Shown here: one piece after another, positions 45,401 to 50,950 of the stretch
Numbering within the stretch: the stretch's first letter is position 1
How the letters are laid out: the number at the start of each line of letters is the position of its first letter
Source of the DNA: Tetrastigma voinierianum
Taxonomy: Eukaryota > Streptophyta > Magnoliopsida > Vitales > Vitaceae
Direction of reading: 5' to 3'
Assembly: GCA_016808115.1 (NCBI GenBank)
Contig: JAEQBH010003857.1
Span: 186,001-250,000 of the forward strand
DNA: 64,000 nt
Notes under the pieces: generated by a model
The model's database searches: none
Seen by the model: only the letters and a program-made list of their open reading frames with translations
What the model was told of the DNA's origin: nothing
Program-made: the position numbers and the translations under genes

Positions 45401-46141
45401 TTTATTTCAAAAAACTAAAACTCGACCATAAAATTATTAATTTAGCGAAAATTAGAAATAAATAAATAAATTGAAATGTTAAAATAATTTCATTACCAAT
45501 ATTGTTATGTATTTCAATTTAAAAATCACATTTTTTATTAATTTTTGTATTTTAGTTGTTTGAAATTTTATAATAATTTAATTCTTCATTTTTTAGAAAT
45601 AATAATGGGATAATACGATGAAAAAGTAAAAAATTAAAAAAGTGTTTTTTTTTTTGGCCAGAAAAGCCAATTAAACCAAAATGATATATGACCAAAATCT
45701 AATAGCATCTAGAAAATCAACAAATTGAAGCCAGCTATTTGAATCTTTCACTATTCCAGTTTGAATGAGCTATAACAATACATATTCCCCATTCCAAATG
45801 CGCCCTCAAAATTCCAGAACGTGATGGAACACCTCAGTTACGCAACGCGACAAACGAGTTCAAGAGCGCCAGAAATTTGACCATAACACCGCCGCGCTTG
45901 GCAGTTTCCGCGACGCAGATTCTCGGATGTCTTCTTCCTGAACCCTAACCGTACACCTCCTCAGAATCGTGTTGGCTGCGGTGACAATGAGGTTGGGAAG
46001 GGGTCCGATTTGGCGCTCGGCGGGCCACTCCGACTCGAGATCGTCGGTCTGAATCGGTGGAAGTTGGGGCGAGGAATCGGCGCGGCTGTGAGTGACGAAG
46101 CCGGGGCGCAGTTCTATGATGCCGGTGGGCCAATGCATCAT
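335..46141 (-). CDS. CPSF160: CPSF160 gene, 14 exons seen, 3' end outside window
   Basis: This is the largest subunit of the nuclear cleavage and polyadenylation specificity factor, a beta-propeller scaffold of the pre-mRNA 3'-end processing complex. Exon translations read in order along the plant protein: MMHWPTG at the start, then LHGNVETMTVLPSGGGDN, SGSAVSARVESSYIINLRD, FLGSRLGDSLLVQFT, AKRLRKSSSDALQDM, VELPGCKGIWTVYHK and VLETPDLLGEV. They cover roughly the N-terminal 630 of about 1450 residues expected for the family. Nearly all exons are flanked by AG acceptors and GT donors and their phases join. Introns reach 15 kb because of transposon insertions. One expected exon (about 50 residues, after LHGNVETM..LRT) was not found between 25348 and 36655. 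Exons near 45.9, 25.0, 23.8, 8.1, 4.1, 3.7 and 0.4 kb have small indels that break the frame. The assignment is very secure; whether the copy is functional is not. Confidence 0.93.
597..690. repeat. CT/GA microsatellite, self-complementary
   Basis: A run of CT dinucleotides (about 605-622) is followed within a few bases by GA- and GAA-rich sequence. The two halves can pair as an imperfect hairpin in the CPSF160 intron. Confidence 0.8.
825..965 (-). CDS. CPSF160: CPSF160 exon VELPGCKGIWTVYHK..ESRTM
   Basis: A clean 141-bp, 47-codon exon with no indel. It reads VELPGCKGIWTVYHK, then TRGHNVDSTKMAAKDDEY and HAYLIISLESRTM. The acceptor is AAAAAG before GTTGAA and the donor is GTAACC. The next exon starts in phase with the expected VLET, which supports both boundaries. 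This is one of the best preserved blocks of the gene. Confidence 0.95.
1090..1210 (-). mobile_element. LINE 3' end remnant
   Basis: It holds the pattern found at other LINE ends here: a TATATTA-type stretch, then a paired TGTATAC / GTATACA motif near 1134-1156. No coding part remains. Confidence 0.4.
1430..1612 (+). mobile_element. LINE 3' UTR and A-rich tail
   Basis: It contains TTGTATGCTCCATGTATACC, a T-rich stretch and AATATAATCC, then an A-rich tail (AAAAATAAAAATAAAAATG) at 1585-1612. The same order of motifs occurs at the other LINE ends in the window. It is 5'-truncated. Confidence 0.55.
2390..2490 (-). mobile_element. Copia RNase H tail fragment
   Basis: The stretch around AAAATGTCTGCTAGTTGGTC matches the same part of copia A (8528-8550), where the minus strand encodes the ..NDQLADIFTK.. 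tail. It is only a scrap and joins an AAG-rich purine run at 2492. Confidence 0.55.
2590..2605. repeat. 16-bp perfect palindrome AAAGGCGCGCGCCTTT
   Basis: A perfect palindrome in a GC-rich patch (2545-2705) inside an AT-rich intron. A related GGCGCTAGGC..CCTAGGCGC motif lies at 27629-27652 in another intron. Confidence 0.85.
2700..3160 (+). mobile_element. Copia reverse transcriptase/RNase H fragment
   Basis: The plus strand reads DLGKLQYF, then (other frames) LEILEESGMLDC, then RLVGKLNYL and RPDISF-like text, the usual C-terminal half of copia reverse transcriptase. It resembles copia D (34439-34600 and 35410-35560). Many frame breaks and no LTR. Confidence 0.75.
3702..3780 (-). CDS. CPSF160: CPSF160 exon VCCSGHGKNG..MITE
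   Basis: A 79-bp exon after the acceptor TTTCAG with donor GTAAATG. It starts V-CCSGHGKNG. A net +1 base after GGT shifts the frame so that the expected LQQS..EMITE is read one frame over. The junction with the 825-965 exon joins ..ITE to VELPGCKG as in the family. Confidence 0.85.
4059..4189 (-). CDS. CPSF160: CPSF160 exon KTFTFSVRDS..AKQSNYE
   Basis: After the acceptor GCAG it reads KTFTFSVRDSFINVGPLKDF and AYGLRI. Two lengthened runs (ATTT and CCAAAA) then add a net two bases. In the shifted frame it continues VTGVAKQSNYE, as expected. Lengthened homopolymers are the typical mark of long-read consensus error, though real mutation cannot be excluded. The donor is GTTGCT, a weak site, so the 3' boundary is less certain. 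Confidence 0.85.
4258..5269. mobile_element. 1.0 kb non-autonomous TIR DNA transposon
   Basis: The left end AGTTTTAGACATGAATAGTG and the inverted right end (AGTTTTAGACGGAATAGTAC) match, and similarity continues inward for about 100 bp through ATTTAAATAAAAA and GTAGGTGG motifs to a GGCCGTCGTT hairpin. Flanks AAGTAAG and AGTAAAT suggest a short target duplication, AGTAA. The interior repeats GGCCGTCGTT-type motifs, sometimes as hairpins (4358-4380: 10-bp stem, 3-base loop). There is no transposase ORF. I cannot assign the superfamily; Mutator-like or hAT are candidates. Confidence 0.78.
5518..5652 (-). CDS. CPSF160: CPSF160 exon GDIEGDVPSAKRLRKSS..ETSQ
   Basis: An uninterrupted 45-codon exon: IGDIEGDVPSAKRLRKSSSD, then ALQDMVNGEELSLYGSAPN and STETSQ. 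A TTTTACAG acceptor and GTTGAG donor frame it. As I remember the grape protein, this segment is identical, which is the main reason for suggesting Vitis. Confidence 0.96.
6097..6201 (-). CDS. CPSF160: CPSF160 exon GIAAIGNAFFFLGSRLGD..KEE
   Basis: A clean 35-codon exon reading GIAAIGNAFFFLGSRLGDSL then LVQFTSILSSSVKEE. LGSRLGDSLLVQF is a hallmark block of CPSF160 beta-propeller A. The acceptor is TTTGTAG and the donor GTGTGT. Confidence 0.96.
6341..6392 (-). CDS. CPSF160: CPSF160 short exon VVHRLDLSKSRASVLTS
   Basis: A 52-bp exon after TTCTGCAG, reading (R)VVHRLDLSKSRASVLTS before the donor GTTGGT. Its first base completes the codon begun by GGGCG at the end of the exon at 8076-8207, and its end joins in frame to GIAAIGN. 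Confidence 0.93.
6393..8075 (-). other. CPSF160 intron, no feature seen
   Basis: A 1.7 kb AT-rich intron. I see no transposon ends, coding text or strong repeats in it. Confidence 0.6.
8076..8207 (-). CDS. CPSF160: CPSF160 exon QEMSRSSFSVE..TGELLLLTLVYDG
   Basis: After the acceptor TTTCAG the reading is QEMSRSSFSVEF. The middle (expected ..NATWLSNDVAML..) is scrambled by several small indels, including an in-frame TAA in one reading. The 3' part recovers as STKTGELLLLTLVYDG up to the donor GTATGC. It is the last exon before the 15.3 kb intron holding the inverted copia pair. Confidence 0.82.
8316..8446 (-). repeat. Copia A 3' LTR
   Basis: 131 bp, bounded by TGTGAAGAG and GCTAACA on the plus strand. 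It is followed at 8447 by CTCCCCCTCAAGGC, the complement of the polypurine tract. Confidence 0.9.
12505..12558 (-). repeat. Three 18-bp tandem repeats (AVSNIF x3)
   Basis: The unit AAAAATATTGCTCACTGC occurs three times in a row with one change in the last copy. On the minus strand it encodes the hexapeptide AVSNIF three times within copia A's leader/gag region. Confidence 0.9.
13033..13176 (-). repeat. Copia A 5' LTR with TATA
   Basis: 144 bp. On the minus strand it carries a TATATATA block (plus strand 13114-13125) and AATAAAA-type sequence as promoter and poly(A) signals. The primer-binding site lies at about 13020-13032. Confidence 0.9.
13182..13446. other. Spacer between inverted copia elements
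   Basis: A 265-bp stretch of AT-rich sequence separates the two 5' LTRs. It contains TCTTATATAGGC near 13413 and may itself be part of an older element. Nothing coding is seen. Confidence 0.6.
13452..13577 (+). repeat. Copia B 5' LTR
   Basis: It begins TGTTAGATATTGTACAGTC and has CTATATAAG at 13502-13510 as a TATA box. It mirrors the copia A 5' LTR, so the two promoters are divergent. Confidence 0.88.
17975..18119 (+). repeat. Copia B 3' LTR
   Basis: It begins TGTTAGATATTATCACAGTC just after a GA-rich polypurine remnant (GGCTTGAGAGGAAG). The 3' tip is altered (CCCACTTGA in place of TTCACA), but GAATA follows. Confidence 0.85.
19130..19373 (+). mobile_element. LINE 3' end with poly(A)
   Basis: A 3'-UTR type sequence ends TATACTTTTGTATACTTTAG, then TTTATCTATCG and a run of 16 A (about 19358-19373). 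It abuts the C-terminal end of an opposite LINE, tail to tail. Confidence 0.65.
19405..21540 (-). mobile_element. LINE with reverse transcriptase and zf-RVT
   Basis: Minus strand, right to left: reverse transcriptase with SRNFRPISLVGGLYKWLAKD (about 21.31-21.36 kb), then LCILDIEKAFDHVNWSFLY (about 21.1-21.17 kb). The active-site block (family FADD) is garbled near 20840. A thumb-like part follows (20.47-20.7 kb), then the C-terminal zinc-binding domain with FFAWEATWGKILTLDQLQRR and CFLCQDCEETTCHLLHC (19.47-19.62 kb). The 5' endonuclease part and the 3' UTR are absent. Confidence 0.88.
20336..20470 (-). mobile_element. Nested LINE 3' tail
   Basis: A TTTTATCGATAAAGAATATTATTAAAC-like end (20348-20375) interrupts the host LINE between its thumb and zinc-binding regions. 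It carries no coding sequence. Confidence 0.45.
22140..22800 (-). mobile_element. LINE fragment, C-terminus plus RT scrap
   Basis: The poly(A) tail is the T-run at 22158-22182, followed by a typical 3' UTR. It reads LEERNRVVFSRMFCSLQRMK (about 22.39-22.45 kb), a LINE C-terminal motif, and near 22770-22800 a PISLM/Y piece of reverse transcriptase. Most of the pol region between is missing. Confidence 0.65.
22800..23100 (-). mobile_element. LINE 3' tail abutting previous LINE
   Basis: The T-run at about 22819-22840 and AATATATTAAAAAGAAG mark another LINE 3' end in the same orientation. It extends to about 23100 without readable protein. Confidence 0.45.
23475..23527 (-). CDS. CPSF160: CPSF160 short exon SASFALALNNYAISFDN
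   Basis: A 53-bp exon between AATAG and GTTACG, reading SASFALALNNYAISFDN. The following exon completes serine and continues QEM, matching the family order SASCALALNNYA..SQEM. Its downstream intron is about 15.3 kb long. Confidence 0.88.
23734..23823 (-). CDS. CPSF160: CPSF160 exon HDA..LLPVP..IHYHSQ
   Basis: A 90-bp exon with acceptor ATCAG and donor GTAGAT. It reads HDAMLLPVP, then, after one extra T, SPIGRVVVI, then, after a two-base loss, NSIHYHSQ. Two codons of the usual HDAYKLLPVP are also missing. The order and splice sites are right but the frame is broken twice. Confidence 0.85.
24981..25123 (-). CDS. CPSF160: CPSF160 exon GYIE..RELTWA..TTLKQHPLIWSAV
   Basis: A 143-bp exon after CTTGTAG with donor GTAAGT. 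Pieces in different frames give GYIE, VMVIL, RELTWA, SWKHHTCMIS and STTLKQHPLIWSAV, exactly the expected series, but at least four short indels separate them. Such dense damage in a single exon is unlike the clean neighbour 90 bp away at 25213-25348. Confidence 0.85.
25213..25348 (-). CDS. CPSF160: CPSF160 exon AGYGLVGDEDA..KDFTFADG
   Basis: A clean 136-bp exon: AGYGLVGDEDALGSGSAVSA, then RVESSYIINLRDLDMKHVKD and FTFADG. The acceptor is TTGTTAG and the donor GTGAGT. The exon that should precede it (SMHCFEGP..ILKASQ) was not found in the 11.3 kb upstream. Confidence 0.95.
26942..27239 (+). mobile_element. SMART/TRIM miniature LTR retrotransposon, 298 bp
   Basis: Two near-identical direct terminal repeats, 26942-27015 (74 bp) and 27167-27239 (73 bp), both TGTTAAAGGCAT..GTTTAACA. 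The first is directly followed by TGGTATCAGAG (27016-27026), a perfect iMet primer-binding site. The second is preceded by the purine tract GAGGGAGGG. Flanks are TGATG and TGGTG, a 5-bp duplication with one change. The 150-bp interior has no coding capacity. It also contains GGTCCTAGGTTCAAGTC, which resembles a tRNA T-arm/B box. Confidence 0.9.
27790..29780 (-). mobile_element. LINE with intact YADD motif
   Basis: Minus strand, right to left: LCKLDIEKAYDHIRWDFLLQ (29.64-29.70 kb), HLLYADDTILFCEANSEQL (29.34-29.40 kb, catalytic YADD intact), NLLKSVIIPLGRVDNVEELA (about 29.22-29.29 kb), damaged thumb (28.5-29.1 kb), zinc-binding domain (28.14-28.39 kb) and C-terminus LWIERNRAAFENEI with SLVDFLTWLGYR (27.89-28.05 kb). 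The 5' part is missing and no clear poly(A) remains. It is sense to CPSF160. Confidence 0.9.
30308..30520 (-). mobile_element. LINE 3' tail(s)
   Basis: The T-run and ATTTATAGATAAGAAATTTT at 30312-30340, then GGGCAATGAGC and AGTATACGAGAAG, form a LINE 3' UTR. A second partial copy begins near 30450 with GGGCACAGCC. Confidence 0.5.
34610..35408 (-). mobile_element. Solo gypsy LTR inside copia D
   Basis: An 0.8 kb insert between copia D's reverse transcriptase halves. It begins TGTCACC and matches the LTR of gypsy E in order: CAAAGGCTCCCACATGG, GGATGCTCAATG, GGATCCAATTCTCAAT, then TTTTATATAGGC. It ends near GGCTAACGA. Copia text resumes immediately. A possible target duplication is ACGAG on the left; the right copy is degraded. 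Confidence 0.78.
36096..36371 (+). repeat. Copia D 3' LTR with internal duplication
   Basis: It contains two copies, about 75 bp each, of a block running from a TATATATA tract through GGTGTCTCTCTACTATGTAA to TTTTCTTCTCTCA (about 36217-36287 and 36288-36356). The TATA region and start-site region are thus doubled; the second copy lacks 8 bases (ATAAAGAA-like). Confidence 0.85.
36655..36801 (-). CDS. CPSF160: CPSF160 exon 2 LHGNVETMTVLPSGG..SIHGLRT
   Basis: A clean 147-bp exon: LHGNVETMTVLPSGGGDN, then SRRRDSIILAFQDAKISVLE and FDDSIHGLRT. The acceptor is CATTGTAG and the donor GTGAGA. It sits 283 bp to the right of copia D. Confidence 0.96.
37053..38350 (-). mobile_element. Internally deleted LINE
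   Basis: The poly(A) tail is the T-run at 37053-37071. The minus strand reads the C-terminal zinc-binding domain, LWNSKDPLKVKAFACLVVHT and SLNPQWCILCKEDIEFVDHF (37.57-37.73 kb). Immediately upstream comes another ORF piece with KEWSLHKVIPKDGGG and WWLDGLTYVRKPYTEA (38.1-38.25 kb), which I read tentatively as LINE ORF1 or N-terminal sequence. Endonuclease and reverse transcriptase are missing between them. Confidence 0.62.
38400..43233 (-). mobile_element. Ty3-gypsy element E, 3' LTR not seen
   Basis: 5' LTR at 42437-43233 (TGTTACCG..GTGTGACA on the minus strand), adjacent to a TGGTATC primer site. Gag: KAFEERMESLYDKVLAMTEE and RSLEGEIILM (about 42.1-42.2 kb). Reverse transcriptase: YVKKEKCGFAQTEIKFLGHM (40.12-40.19 kb). 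RNase H: GHPTAFKS and KLTAKQA..EFLADFDFVWVHKPGRH (39.56-39.82 kb). Integrase zinc finger: TCHVCQVDKIERKNEAGLLQ (39.14-39.2 kb). The left end is vague; no matching 3' LTR was found. It is sense to CPSF160. Confidence 0.82.
42437..43233 (-). repeat. Gypsy E 5' LTR
   Basis: 797 bp with TG..CA ends on the minus strand. It contains CCTTTATATAGGC (about 42680) and the CAAAGGCTCTCACATAC..GGATGCTCAATAC block shared with the solo LTR at 34610-35408. Confidence 0.85.
44108..44145. repeat. AAT/AAG trinucleotide microsatellite
   Basis: Consecutive AAT units followed by AAG units in the first CPSF160 intron. Confidence 0.85.
45842..46141 (-). CDS. CPSF160: CPSF160 first exon, MMHWPTG...
   Basis: It reads MMHWPTG, then GFVTHSRADSSPQLPPIQTD and DLESEWPAERQIGPLPNLIV then TAAN, then in shifted frames VRVQEED, KRGGVM and SGALELVCR before the donor GTAACT. 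The family usually begins MSYAAYKMMHW. Here SYAYK is present in frame upstream but the initiator ATG position reads GCG, with a TAA further up, so the first usable Met is the one before MHWPTG. Compensating indels replace IENCAS by IIELRP and alter the stretch after TAAN. Identity is secure; the exact 5' end is not. Confidence 0.88.
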
Positions 46142-46300
46142 CTTGTAGGCGTAGCTCGCGGTTTGGGTTTTGCAGAGGCGGAGAGTATGAATATGTCTTA
46201 GGAAAAGAAGCGGGCTTTTTTTGGGAAGCTGAAATGGGAAAACTACTTTCGTTGGAGTGGAACATGGCGGGATGGGGTTTTAGTTTATCCTCACCGTGAA
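46142..46300 (-). promoter_or_regulatory. CPSF160 5' UTR and core promoter region
   Basis: This is the sequence immediately upstream of the first exon. It holds the degraded usual start region (SYAYK codons) and then GC-moderate DNA without an obvious TATA box. AT content rises sharply beyond about 46330. No transcription start can be fixed from the sequence alone. Confidence 0.4.
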
Positions 46301-49152
46301 GGATGGAGTGTAACAGAAGAGGTAGCTTTCAAAAAATATAGGAAACGGTCAAACCTGTCGGTCAACATCGCTTACTTTTAAAATATTTTAATGCTGTATT
46401 TAATAAAATAATTGATTATAAAATATATAATAAAAACTAAAGTCAGCTAATAAAAATAAAAACATGTTAGTTAGGACTTTTAATCACATTCATGAGAAAT
46501 TATAAAGTTTATAAAATGTAGTAATAAGTTAAATATTTTAAAAAAAAGCTACATAAAAGTTATGATGTATTCAAATAAAACTTTAAAATTATAAAAATGT
46601 CGTGATGTTTTGATTAAAGATTTGTTCGATTTATATTTTCATAACTTTAAAAAAATCTATAAAGTCAAATTATATTCAATTACAACTTTATAAACTCTCT
46701 AAAAATATACACGTTATTGAAAAAAAAGAAAGTCGTTAAGCTTTCGTAAACGTTAAACTTAATTATTTTAATAACTTTCTACAGTATGGTATAAATACTC
46801 ACAACCTTTAAATTTTTCTACGATTTTTCGAAATATTTGAAACGATTTTTTTCATCCAGAGTGAAAAGCCAGTGGAATTTTTGAGATGAGGTTTAACCCT
46901 ATGGTTTAGATCCTACACTGTGAATTTTTTAATCATAAAGAAAGTTAGGTCTAATAAAAAAGATCAATTATTCTTAAAAACTCATACAATTCATAAAATT
47001 ATATAATATTTTAGTTCTTAATATTTTAAGAACTACAAAGTTAAAAAAAAAATATGATTGTTCCTAAAATCACATACAAATTTTTATCGTTTTACATACA
47101 AATCTGATATTTTAAGAACTAAAACTTGAATTTTATTTTCAGAATCGGAATTTTAATCAAATACACTTTTTGTCTCATTCAAAATAGAAATCAAAGTCAA
47201 AGTTATAATGACACACTTACACCCAAATACATATAAATATATATATAGTTCTTTACGATTTTAATTCGCATCGTCTCGTAAAGAGCAGCGAGTTGAAGGC
47301 AAGTTAATATCCACTTTCTACGGTCATCTCATTATCTCTCCACGACAAAATTTATTATTCTTGATTAATTATCAAGGTTTTTTTTATTGTTTTATTCTTC
47401 TTGATTCATTATCGATGTAGAGATTTATTCGTAACCTAAAATATTCATTATCGAGACAAATTCATTTAATATAATATAATTTTTTGAGGTTAGGGTTTAG
47501 CGAGATCTATTCATATTGTAATAATTTGATTAATCTGATTTATAAAATTTGTTCTAATTTTTAATATTATGTATGCCTATTGCATTGCAATTGGTGAAAT
47601 AAAATATGATTTTTTATTCAAATTATAGTTCTTAAATGTTCCTAAAATCACATATGAATTGTTTTTTTGTGTGAATCGTTTTATATAAGTATGTGATTAA
47701 AAATAAATATCTTTTTACATCATTAACGTTAATGTTAAATTACATCAAATGCATATTTATTGTATTTCATAAATTGATAAATTATGGAAATTTTGAAATT
47801 TGATAAATTAGGAATTTTGATTATTTAAATGAGGATAAAAAATGAAAAATAATTCTGGAAAATAAATATAAATAAAAATTGATAGAAGTGATGAGTGGAA
47901 TTAGAAATTTTTGAGATGAAATAAAATAAAAAGGAAAATAAATAAATAAGAGAATTTATTTTTAAATGTCTAGATTAAAATTTGAAACAAAATAAGTTAT
48001 ATGAAAATTTGTTTATTCAAACCTATTTTAAATAGCATCAGTACTTTTTTTGGACAAAATTATTTAATTATAATTATTTTTACTTTTATTTATTTATATT
48101 AAAAATATGAATTTATTATAATTATTTAAAGTTTATAAAAATCTATAAATATCTATAAAAATCCATAAAGATCTACAAAATTCTATTAAAGTCTATAAAA
48201 TTCTTTTAAAATAAAAGTCTATAAAAGTCATCTATATATTTACAAACTCTATAAAAGTTTATCAATATCTACAAAATTATATCAAAGTCTATAAAAATAT
48301 TTTAAAAATAAGTTTATATGAAAGTCATCTATATTTACAAACTCTACAAAAAATATATATAAAGTCTTTAAAAATCTATTAAACTCTATAAAAAGTCATC
48401 ATCTTACAAAGTCATAAATGTCTCATTAAGTCATAATCAAATGCACCCCCTAAACGTCCTTGAATGATTCTAAAAAACACAGAACTAACTATTGGAGATA
48501 ATAGATTATATAAAAATATTTACATTAGAAAATATAATAATTTTTAATTTTATTGAAAATTAAAGTATTATAATCTTATAAAAATTTATAATCCTATAAA
48601 CGAATAAATAATGCATTTTAAGTTACTAATTATTTTTTACAAAAACTATTAATTTATATTATAACTTCTATTTTTTAAAATGGTTGTGAAAAGCAATTTT
48701 TTGAAATAATATCAAAAACCGTTATGATTTTATATAAATAAAATTTTGTTTGAAAACCTAAAATGTTTTTTTTTTAAGCTGCTTCCAATAAATATGTTTC
48801 AAAAATAATTTATATGTTTAATGTATTATTTTTAAGGTTTGTGTTTGTATAATTATTTCTTAATAACATTAAAATAACAAAAAAAACATTAAAAATGTTA
48901 TCCAAATTTCTGTTCGCAATGATAAAAATTTTAGAAAATGAGTTTTTGGTTATCAAACATATTCTACTGAATATATTTCTAAGTATACATGGAAGATGTT
49001 TTCAAAAGCTTAATATATTTATTAAATAAAACACCATGATAAGAATTATTTTTAAAACATTGGAAACGTGTTGAATACATTTTAAATTTTTAGATAAACT
49101 TTCATTACCATAAAACTATTTTTAAAATGTATTATTCGAATCATATAGTTGT
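46300..49152. other. AT-rich intergenic region upstream of CPSF160
   Basis: 2.8 kb of very AT-rich DNA with no ORF of note. TTTATAAA and TCTATAAA motifs recur on both sides (46.49-46.7 and 48.12-48.43 kb). TATA-like and A/T runs are too frequent to call a promoter. Confidence 0.6.
48115..48430. repeat. TCTATAAA-type degenerate tandem repeat
   Basis: Variants of TCTATAAAAA / AGTCTATAAAAT recur about 15 times in 300 bp, then AAGTCATAATCAAATGCACC at the edge. Its composition suggests the subterminal repeats of a small DNA transposon, but no inverted partner end was found. Confidence 0.6.
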
Positions 49153-49998
49153 TGTTGGAGTATCAATGTTGACACAATCTAAGTAAGAAAATACAAAATG
49201 CATGTTGCAAGTACAAAGTATTCATACAATTGCCTCAAATAATGTGCCGTAGGATATGATTGATGAAAACATGTGATTGTTTGTGTCTCGTGATAGAGCG
49301 AAGAAAGGTAAGATGTATCCTACCTTAGTTGGACCTCACGTGAATCAGGAGTCAATATTCATCATATTGATCAGGAAGAAGGAATAAAAGGGCTTCTCAC
49401 GTAGTTTGGTGTAAAATCTCAACAGATGGAGATCTCTTTTGTGGGACTTCTTTGGAAAAGAAATTATTCTCCTTCATTGATAAGGAATGATATCAACCGG
49501 TGATAGTTGACAAGTAAAACAATTTTGGAAATTTGAAGATTTTGTTCATAGTAAAAATTGTCGAATGCGTGTTTAAAGGACAAGAAAGGACCTTTGGAAT
49601 TCATCGATTCTACACACAAAGGAGATTGTTCTGGAGAAGTTGTTCACGGGAGAAGCTGCAACAAGTACTGCCATATTCCCTGATTATGAGCAGTGTGTTT
49701 ACTCCAGTAGAGATGGAGTGATTGGGCACTCAAGAGTCTAGATGTGTATGGGAAATAAGGAGAGCTTATTTTTATGTTTCTATTTGAGATAGTTAGGAGA
49801 AGATGGCTGTGTGAAAAGGGGAGTCTTGTCTCATTTATGACCAACACGAAACTTAATTGATATATAGTGAAATACCTTACATCTAGGCTCAGCCCTATGG
49901 ACGTAAGCAATTGTTGAATCACGTAACCAATCTCTGTTTTCTCCTCTATGTGTGTGATTTTATGCATATGTTTTCAAATTGCTACTGCATATCGAACA
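49153..49998 (+). repeat. Probable copia F 5' LTR or solo LTR
   Basis: It begins TGTTGGAGTATCAATGTTGA and ends GCATATCGAACA. Near the end it has CTCAGCCCTATGGACGTAAG and GAATCACGTAACC, a pattern I associate with SIRE/Tork-type copia LTRs. A clear primer-binding site is not visible after it. Confidence 0.6.
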
Positions 49999-49999
49999 T

Positions 50000-50950
50000 A
50001 GGCGATGCGATGGTGTTGTGGACCCCTACGCAATCACGTGCCAACACGACTCACTATTAATAGAAAAAAGTGAGTTGATTTTTGAGCTTTGGAAAATCCG
50101 TCTGGAAGGAACGATTTTGTTTAGTGCCACCACTTTTATTTTAAATGGGAAAATGAAGTAATAACAAAAACCCCTCATTGACTAAAGTCAAGAAAAAGCG
50201 GTCTATGAAAACTAGATTTTTGAGTTCGAGGATCAGGTTACCTATTAGAAAGGTACCCCATGCGAGGTAGCACCCCTCTAGGCCTGGAACTCGGTCTTTA
50301 CTAATGAATTGGGTACATGGGATCATATGGGTAAGAATCGATCGATCCTCCAAGCTAAACGGATGTGAATCACACCAACCTACTTAATGTATCTAACATG
50401 CATAAACACTCAATAAATAAAAACAATGGGTGCGTACAATGGTCCCTAGTGGCCATTGCATAAAGTCCTAGTCGGCAAGCTCGGAAATACACCTGACATC
50501 AAAGTCCCGGAAACACACCGTGTACACATATAAATGCAAATACCAAAGCTTGAAGCGCACGATGGTCACCAGCCGCGAAATTTGGGAAAGTTAGTAGCAC
50601 ATTTCGAGGCATACAACAATCTCTCTCAAAATTAAATATCAAAAGCAAAGAAGTTAAGAGGAAACCATACATCATCTCAGCCACTCATTGATGCTACAAC
50701 ACTTGTGTAACTACTATAAACATGTCTATTCGTCTCAAAAGAATCAAGCTCAACCAAACACTAGACTACTAGTGTATAACCACCCCTTTAACCATTGACC
50801 ACTGTAACTCTTGAATCCAAAAATAAGACCACATTAACCTAAACTAAACCCCATTTTAGACCTAAACATGATTGTACATGATTTGGGTGAATTAAGACCA
50901 AATATCAAAGGTCGCAGACCAGTGGCAAATCATGCATCACTAAGAAGCCA
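50000..50950. other. Unassigned sequence after LTR
   Basis: No readable protein. It contains ordinary mixed-composition DNA, probably the start of an insertion between the LTR and gag of copia F. Confidence 0.4.

Larger units (their letters stand above)
36802..45841 (-). other. 9 kb first CPSF160 intron
   Basis: It contains a LINE (37.05-38.35 kb), gypsy E (38.4-43.23 kb) and AT-rich sequence. In 43234-45841 I see only a trinucleotide microsatellite, A-runs (44604-44620) and a possible LINE tail near 44060-44200. Confidence 0.75.
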
